Both the position numbers and the translations under genes were made by a program. Shown here one piece after another: positions 56,544-64,000 of a DNA stretch of 64,000 bases. This DNA is from Rheum nobile. Lineage: Eukaryota; Streptophyta; Magnoliopsida; Caryophyllales; Polygonaceae. The first letter of the stretch is position 1; each line of letters starts with the position of its first letter. The notes below the pieces were generated by a model, which saw nothing but the letters and a program-made list of their open reading frames with translations, was not told the DNA's origin and did no database searches. Where the stretch lies: positions 1,922,001 to 1,986,000 of the forward strand of contig WOAB01000563.1 of assembly GCA_027886185.1 (NCBI GenBank), in the 5' to 3' direction.

Positions 56544-59500
56544 GCGTGATAAGAGTGTACCTCCCGTCCGATATTCCGATTGTAGGCTGCGAGCTATCGC
56601 CTTACGTTCTTGTACGGCGTCCTGACAAGACTGCTTCCACAGATGATATCCCCGAATTGTCTCCAGTTGATGGCCATTTCTTGAGATATAAGTGGTAAGT
56701 AATTCTACTGGCAGGTTTAGATTCGTTTATGCTTCGTGTGACTAGATACAGTTGCGTCTTATAATTGGAATTTAAATACTTCTTGGTTCTTGCAGCTGTG
56801 ATGTATACTTGATCACTACTGTTGAGTTTACAGGCTTAGTAAGTTTGAGTATAGAACTGCCAGATTCAAATCACAGTTTGCTTTTTATTGTATTAAGCTG
56901 ATGACCTATAAAAATTGTACAAGGGAAGCGTTCTCCCTATCTTTTCATGAAACATACAAGATACTTGTCAAGGTTCTCCCTATCTTTTCAAGATTTATCA
57001 GTAGATTGGATTTACTACATACATTGTAAAAGGAATCGTCAAGATTGGATTAAAAAAGACTTTTCCCTGTTTGATTTAGCAATCACTGCCCCCCTTTAGG
57101 ATGTGCTTGGCATTCATAATGACTGCTTGTGGATACGGGAAATGGAGTTAGGGCTACTTTAGGGAGGATTACTGCATTTGTCAGTTAACAGTTTGGTGTT
57201 TCTTGAATCTTTGTGCAGTCATTATTGGCTAATCTTGCTTGGATGGTGTTCCCCTTTGTGCCTTTTTGTAGCCAATAAGATTTTAGTCCTTGATTGAAGT
57301 TTGTAGGTTGATGGGCTGTTATATTCATTTGCTTTTTGAATCACCTACATACATATCCAGTTGATTTTTTTATCCACAGGCATTTTTTTAACATCTACAA
57401 ATTAAATTATATTAGAAGTTGCACTCTATTGTATTTTGTGTGCTGTAAATGGAGGATGTTTACATTGAGAAAATTTTGTTTATATACGTTTCATGTGTTG
57501 AGGAGTTTCATTCTGGTATCCCAAGTTTCAAAAATTCTTAATTCCCTCTGAAATTTGAAAGTAAAATATACACCTTATCTAGCTAGAGGGTCTTAGTAGC
57601 TATGAAAAACTGAAAATACATACTCCTCTCTACCTACTCTATTTTTACGCTTACACTAGACATGTAAAGTAGACAGGTTAAACATTGTATTTTGAGAAAT
57701 GTAGGGGAAGTCAGAATCACCACCACATTTTTCTGACTACTACCTCCTAAACTCCTCAGCCCTATTTCATTATGTGCAATTAAGCAAAATGACAAGCTCC
57801 TCCATTAAGATGATGAAGTAAACACTGTAGCTATTTACTCTTAACTAGACAGATAATTTTGTATGCATTGGATGGTCTAACTTTCAATTTTGGATTTTTG
57901 GGAAATAAGTGCAACTGTTGAGGATGTTGAAGTCGCAACTAAGGAGTATTAAACTATGAATCCGAGATTAAACAGTAAGATTGTTGAAGGTGGTTTTAAG
58001 TGGTTGAATTTGTATATATTTTGTGAATTGGAAAGGAATATGTTGAACAATGCATGTAAAAAATGTAGAGCAGTTATAGTTGTGATAAAAGTTCAAATGT
58101 GTTTCACCAAAGAAGTAAGTGTGTTGGAATTACAACCTGAGCTGAGGACAGAGGTGTGGAAAGGTGATCTGATGTAGTGATAACCAAGGAAGTAGGTGTG
58201 GAAAGGTTCATCAAATGCATAGATGTGATAACCTTTGATCAAGCGAACTGATGTATGTAACAATCTATTTGCATTGTTGATATCGAAAGACGTAGTTTTT
58301 TTTGTCTCATGCTTCAGTAAAATATGAGCTATATTTTCTTATCCAATGGTGTTTTTTCTTGCATTTTTTTGCTGTACCTTACATACACATCCATCAGGTT
58401 TGTCTAGATCTGCTCCATGGATGCCTGCAAAAGAAAAAAAAACTAAGATTATAGTATTAATTTAATTCTGTGTATGCTGTAGGTACCGTATAGAAAGTGA
58501 TAATAAAGCTACAATTTGCAGTGTGCATCCAACTGAGCAAGCCACATTGCAGTGCATAGGTTGTGTTAAGGCTAAACTACCTGTTTCCAAAAGCTACCAT
58601 TGCTCCCCTAAGTGTTTTTCAGATGCATGGCAGCATCACCGTGCTCTTCATGATCGTGCTGCTAGTGCTGCTAACGAAAATGGAGGCGAAGAGGAGGAGT
58701 TGTATGGGCGGTTTAATAGTTCAGGATCCGGAGTTAATGCTGCCATACCTTCATCATCTTCAAGCACTAATTTAGCTAATGTTTCTGCCCCTCTATATCC
58801 TGCTGCAGTTGCACAAAGGAGAGGGAATGAAACATGGTTTGAAGTTGGAAGGTCTAAGACATATACCCCTTCAGCTGATGATGTTGGTCATCTTCTTAAG
58901 TTTGAGTGTGTAGTCGTAGGTGTTGAGACAAAGCTTCCTGTTGGACATGCCAGCACTCTGACAACTTCACGTGTTATTCCTGCTCCAACTCCAACTCCTC
59001 GTCGCTTGATTTCAGTCAGTGGGGTAGATATGAAGGGTCGTTTGGACCCAGATGGCCGTAATGGAAATTTTACTGTGCTCTCATACAACACTTTAGCTGA
59101 TGCATATGCCACAAATGAAGCTTATAGTTACTGCCCGCCGTGGGCTCTTTCATGGCCTTACCGCAGACAAAACTTATTGAGGGAAATTGTTGGATACCGT
59201 GCTGACATCATTTGTCTTCAAGAGGTATGGATGCTTGAAACTTGTTTTGCTTTAGACCCCATTTACTATTCCTTTTGTTTTTTACCATGCTAAATTGTCA
59301 TGTTTTACTTTCACCAATATCTTTCTAATGAGGATTCTAGTAGGCATTTCTAGTTTTGCTTGCAATAACCTTTTCAGTTTCCTTGGATGTTACATTATGA
59401 AACTGTGCTTTCTTCACTTATCATCTGAATCACCATTTTTTCATTTTGAACTAGGGAGAAGCTGTAATTGAGATGGAAATCAAACAATAATAGCTATACT

Positions 59501-62065
59501 TGTATCTTGGGTTAGCTTCAAGAGTTATTGTTTGTCATTAATAGACCTGAGCTTAGTTGATGTCATTATATTCTGCAGGTCCAAAGTGATCATTTTGAGG
59601 AATTTTTTGCTCCTGAGCTTGATAAACATGGCTACCAAGCTCTTTATAAGAGAAAAACATCTGAGGTTTGTATGCTGAATATATATATTGCATCTGGATT
59701 GTGGCATTCAGATGATCTAGTGGTGTATTTACCTTTTCTTCTGGATGTTGTAGGTTTCCCAAACATTTGATGGGTGTGCTACATTCTTCCGTAGAGATAG
59801 GTTTTCTCATGTCAAGAAATATGAGGTTAGACATTTTGTGCCCTGGTTTGGTGTAGTTTTATCGCCTCTGTTTTTCTTTCTTCAAGTAATAAACTATATG
59901 CATTTTTTATCCTCAGGTTGAGTTTAATAAAGCTGCACAATCATTGACGGATGCGGTAGTTCCTGGTGCTCAGAAGAAAAGTGCATTGGGTCGATTGGTT
60001 AAGGTAGATTAATGATGTTATAACTTGAATTTGTTTGTTGTGGGGATAAGTTCTTTCCGTTTCAATTTTATTAGACATAAAGTTGATGTGATTTGATCTC
60101 ATGTGTAGGATAATGTTGCACTAATAGCAGTTCTGGAAGCAAAGTTCAGCTATCAGGGAGCTGATAACCTTGGGAAACGGCAACTGCTTTGTGTGGTGGG
60201 TAGCATTTGTAAAACTATGCTAGTCTCTTATAGTTTTTTCCATGCCTTATTGTCTGTCATCGACTGGGGATGCCTGAATGAGCATTTACTTAAGTTGTAT
60301 TTTGTGACTTTTCAATGTAGTGAAATGCTTCTATACTAAACTATTATGGTTGCTCTGTCAGCTTGTGATTGCTACGGGTTGACCTGGGTTTAAGTTGTTG
60401 TAGGTAAATTTGGTTTTTTTATGCATTTTGAAGCAACATATCTTTAAATTAGATTCAGAATCTTTTTATTGGTGTAATGATCTCAATAATCTGCAATAAA
60501 TTCATTAATTTTAATTTGCAACACGCCTTTCTCGAAAAAACAAGTTCCCATTATAGATCTTTATTTGGGCTTCCTCTTATGAATGAAGAAATCCTTGGAC
60601 TGCATAGTCGATGGTGTTGCAGCTCTCTAATACCTATTTTTCCCTTACTTTTCTGTTCCATACTGAAGCAATTTAATTATTCTACTGCTTTGCTCTGTGA
60701 AAGCGACAAGGCATATTTTCTTGTCATCGGTAACAATGAAGCAAGAATCTAGTTGTTTTCTTGACCATGTGTTAGGTGAAGCCTTGTATTGCTGTTACTG
60801 CATCTGGTGTGCTCTTATTTGCTACTCTATATCATCATTGCTGCTCTGCTTCTCTAAAGCCACTAAGCATACTTAACGTTTATTAATACTGACATAAGCA
60901 ACACATGTTACGGCCTGTATAGTTGCAGTCTCTTTAGCTTTTTCCTTTTTTTTTTATCCACAGTTCCGCACAAGTTTTTTCTATCCATTCTTCTTATAAT
61001 TCTTTCTTGATTTTTTCGTAGTAAAATTTGATATCTTCTCATGTTTTACTGTATTATTCTACTTGTTTAACCCTGTTTAATGCCTTGGATCAGGCAAATA
61101 CGCATGTAAATGTCAGTCAAGATTTGAAGGACGTGAAACTCTGGCAGGTTTGTACATCCTTAGTCTCTTTTTAAGTTCTGTTTGATTGCTTCTCTTTTGT
61201 GACATGACCTTAATTTTTGCATTTTCAACCACATTAGGTTCATACTTTACTGAAGGGCTTGGAGAAAATTGCAGCTAGTGCAGACATTCCTATGTTGGTC
61301 TGTGGAGATTTTAATTCTACTCCTGGAAGGTTATTTTTTCCGCTCTAGCTAGATCATTTTGCTTTTGTTTTTAGTTGTGGTAACATTTATGCATCCATAA
61401 TGTCTGAAAAGTCATGATTGAACCCAACTGCAGTGCTTCTCACTCACTTCTTGCAATGGGCAAGGTAGACTCTCTACATCATGATTTGACAGTGGACCCC
61501 CTGGGCATCTTGCGCCCTCACTCGAAGTTATCACACCAGCTTCCATTGGTAAGTACACATTGTTCAACTTAATAATTGCTGCCTTGACATCTGACCCCTC
61601 TGGTAAATTTTATATAGGTTAGCGCATACTCTTCGTTTGTCAGAGGGATGGGACCACATTTAGAGCAGCAGAGGAGAAGAATTGATCCTACATCAAACGA
61701 ACCATTGTTTACATATTGCACCAGGGATTTCATTGGAACCTATGATTACATATTTTACACTGGTACATATTCTCAACTTCAATGTCCAGCATCCCCCCCC
61801 CCCCCCCCCCCCCAGTTTTTTCCTGATTTTTGGTATCCGTGTACTGCTTCGGCATAATAATTGGTGAGGAGCTTGGTATCTGTTTTTTCACAACTTGGAT
61901 TATTCAACTATGGTTTCAGCTGACTCCTTGACAGTGGAGTCGTTACTGGAACTGTTGGACGAGGATAGCTTGAGAAAAGACACTGCTCTTCCATCTCCAG
62001 AGTGGTCCTCCGATCATATAGCACTTTTAGCTGAGTTTCGCTGCAAGCCTAGAACTCGACGTTAG
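56537..62065 (+). CDS. CCR4: CCR4 homolog 1/2-type deadenylase (carbon catabolite repressor protein 4), 11 exons
   Basis: Poly(A)-specific exonuclease of the cytoplasmic CCR4-NOT complex, shortening mRNA tails. Exons: 56537-56694, 58483-59224, 59579-59665, 59754-59825, 59917-60003, 60109-60195, 61094-61147, 61238-61329, 61434-61548, 61618-61762, 61920-62065. All introns are GT-AG and phases agree, giving 594 residues (Arabidopsis CCR4a/b are ~600). The N-terminus MLSVIRVYLPSDIPIVGCEL is a plant CCR4 hallmark. A Cys/His-rich MYND-like region follows (HCSPKCFSDAWQHH, near residue 90), which in plants replaces the yeast leucine-rich repeats for CAF1 contact. The EEP nuclease domain runs from ~250. 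Its expected catalytic residues are present: N255 (SYNTLAD), E300 (CLQE), D453/N455 (CGDFNS), D541 (YDYIFY), D578/H579 (SSDH). The start is chosen by homology. No break seen. Confidence 0.97.
61793..61813 (+). repeat. C21 homopolymer in CCR4 intron 10
   Basis: Twenty-one consecutive C residues, 31 bases after the exon 10 donor and ~106 bases before the exon 11 acceptor. On the opposite strand this is G21, able to form G-quadruplexes. Length in the assembly may be affected by sequencing slippage. Confidence 0.95.
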
Positions 62066-62760
62066 CTTCATATCAATTTAGAGAAAAGGTATCACTCTAT
62101 TGTTTATCCAGTTCTTTTTTTTCTATTGATGTTTTTCATGTGCAACCTTTTGTTTTATTGCCTTCCTGTGAGTGAAAAACTGAAACTGTCTTTGAAGTAG
62201 TAGTATCTTGAATACCGCTGTCTTTATATGGCTTTTGAGCTGCGATAAATATATCCCAAAAAGTCTATAATTCTGATATTGAAATGGATTTGACATTACA
62301 GGTCTTTGTCTGAGAATCCTTCATATGGGTGAGTTTGAAGATGGAGATCAAAAAGACAGAATCATGGGCGGCAGAGGGAATTACGGTTGTTGTGGCATTC
62401 TCCTCTTGCGGAAGCCGGGCAAATGACCTGCTCTTGTATCATGCCAATAGGAAGAAAATGTGGTCCGCTTATTCAATCCTTCTACTCCAGTTTCATATTT
62501 TTCACCTTTTTTTCCGATAGAAATCACCCGCAGTTACTGAATGGGGGTGCTCACAGCGATTATGTGTAAACTTACTTTTTGAGTCTGAATTTTCAGCAAA
62601 GCATGTGTTGGTAGCCTTGTCAGAAAGAACAATTCATTTAGCTCTCTTGACTCCCTCTTTTTTTGCAATTCGTCTTCAAGTTTTAGTTTTTTTTACTGAC
62701 AAGTGTATGAATTGTGAGATCAACTGGAAATGCGCACAGGAATGAGAAAAGTAGAGAGCA
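62066..62760 (+). other. CCR4 3' UTR with a spliced intron
   Basis: After the TAG, GAGAAAAG|GTATCACT (intron from 62089) and TTGACATTACAG|GTCTTTG (intron end 62301) are good splice sites. They would define a 213-bp intron in the 3' UTR, with the donor 23 nt after the stop codon, too close to trigger classical nonsense-mediated decay. Open frames near 62330-62570 lie in the 3' UTR and show no family features. The 3' end is not fixed. Confidence 0.6.
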
Positions 62761-64000
62761 AAACTTCAGGTGACGGGAGTGAACCAAAATTGCTATTTTT
62801 TACAATTTAGAAATTTATTTCTAAATCAATAAATTTATTTCATATTTAAAATAAATTTACTATATACTCATCGTATTGTATCCAAGGTTATCAGGATTTT
62901 AGGATTGAATCGGTGAGGGGTCTTCGGGGTCGGATCTTAAGATCGGATCGTGAATCGTAAGATTTTACATTATAACTAAAAGTATGTAGTAATAACGTAA
63001 TATGTTAAATGATTTTTATATATTAAGCTGAAAAATATTATAAATATTTGACATTAGATAAGTAGTAATGTTATTAAGATAATTAGAATAATAATTAACT
63101 ATTTTTCATATATACATTTTTTTTTGATAAGGTAAGAATTCGACGTATCCGACATAACAATATCGGGTAGGTCAAGAGGCCGAAAAATCGCCGCCGGACA
63201 GACCGGGCAAAGAAACTAGAAATACAAACCAAAGAAATACAATACAACAAACTAGAAGACTGAAAGATCAAAAGCGAACTGAGAGAAGCACAAGCGGTTG
63301 AAAAGTGCAATCCGGAGGAGCTGAATGGACTGTCATGACGTTGCCCTCACGTCTAGAAGGGGTCTTGAGTCTCAACCATGACGTTGTCCTAGTACAAAGG
63401 GATCTTCATTGAGCCACAACTACCACCACGACTAACCCAGGAACTCAGCATGCGCTTTTTAATCATCTTCGGGAGAGCAAAGAGTATCATACCTTCCAAG
63501 AGTGTATAGGATAAAGACCGACGAGAGAAGATACAAGGCTAAAGAGGAGTTTATAAAGAAGCCAACCAATAGTCTTGTGAAAAGCTCCAGATTAAAATTG
63601 GATGGATAAAGTCCTTATTAAATGCTGGATTAAGGTTGCATTAAATGCAATGAACCCCGTCAGCCTGATTTATAAAACAAGAAAGCTTACTTCAGAGATT
63701 TGGAGCATCTGTAATGATGGCCAATGTTATACTTTAGAAACAGATCTGTTTCAATATAGTTGGTTGGTCTGATTTTGATTAAAACAAACCAAGTCAACTT
63801 GGTTAAATATACTGATTTGGTTGGAAGCTAGTGGTGGGTCTTAAACCCAACAGCCCATATGGCCCATCAGACTATCAAACAATGATAACAATACATTTCG
63901 GATACCATAAACAATTTGCACATCTAATTGCTAGCTGTCAAAGATGAGTAAGGCAAAAACACTTTTTTATATATTATTTTAATTAATTCTAAATTTCAAG
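62761..64000. other. AT-rich intergenic DNA with a possible LINE/SINE 3' tail
   Basis: No gene is seen. At ~63117-63126 a T10 tract starts a GC-richer, non-AT block (to ~63640), which could be the 3' end of a minus-strand retroposon with a poly-A tail. No duplication was found. A stretch with CGGATCTTAAGATCGGATCG (62932-62951) is self-complementary around CTTAAG. The rest is ordinary AT-rich sequence. Confidence 0.4.

Noticed and set aside
61648..61857. Independent ORF ending in a poly-proline stretch
   Set aside because: It is CCR4 exon 10 read on into the intron through the C21 tract.

Overview
This window is flowering-plant nuclear DNA, most likely a eudicot. It holds two intron-containing housekeeping genes with plant-type splice sites, AT-rich spacers, and a dense mix of plant transposable elements. 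I cannot assign a species. Only two host genes are confidently intact: a two-exon cytosolic ribosomal protein eL21 gene (9475-10364) and an eleven-exon CCR4-type deadenylase gene (56537-62065). Both are on the plus strand, 46 kb apart.

Layout. 1-1398: AT-rich DNA. 1413-7247: a minus-strand LINE with a poly-A tail and a perfect 14-bp target duplication; several reading-frame breaks. 7936-8755: an 820-bp Mutator-type (MULE) non-autonomous element filled with GCATGCACAC-like repeats, with a perfect 9-bp target duplication. 9199-10640: the eL21 gene with telo-box/site II promoter motifs. 10641-29548: a head-to-tail array of about 13 units of ~1.06 kb that starts 277 bp after the eL21 stop codon. 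The array is interrupted by a 3.5-kb solo-LTR-like element (15791-19314) and a 1.67-kb hAT-type element (27277-28946). 30250-43364: a decayed minus-strand Ty1/copia element, itself split by a hAT MITE (32239-32713) and by a Harbinger-like element (33334-40383).

The Harbinger-like element carries in its centre a 6.07-kb element (34129-40194) with ~54-bp terminal inverted repeats and a 9-bp target duplication. This inner element is the most interesting object here. It has no visible transposase. It carries a plant mobile domain (PMD) gene and a small GRF zinc-finger gene, and its flanks are studded with about twenty copies of the palindrome CACACGTWACGTGTG.

43365-50791: Helitron territory, with several stacked 5' termini and a 2.5-kb Helitron (48271-50791) that retains decayed PIF1-like helicase sequence. 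51176-54888: a 3.7-kb foldback element with arms near 0.9 kb, CTTAAG-centred hairpins, and a core of TATAAC-type minisatellite. 56050-62760: the CCR4 gene, with a predicted upstream ORF overlapping its start codon, a C21 tract in intron 10 and a 3'-UTR intron. The remainder is AT-rich intergenic DNA.

Nested insertions give a relative chronology: copia first, then the Harbinger-like element, then the PMD-GRF element; and array amplification first, then the solo LTR and hAT. Element boundaries were read by eye from terminal motifs and target duplications. Protein families were assigned from motif recognition, without database searches.
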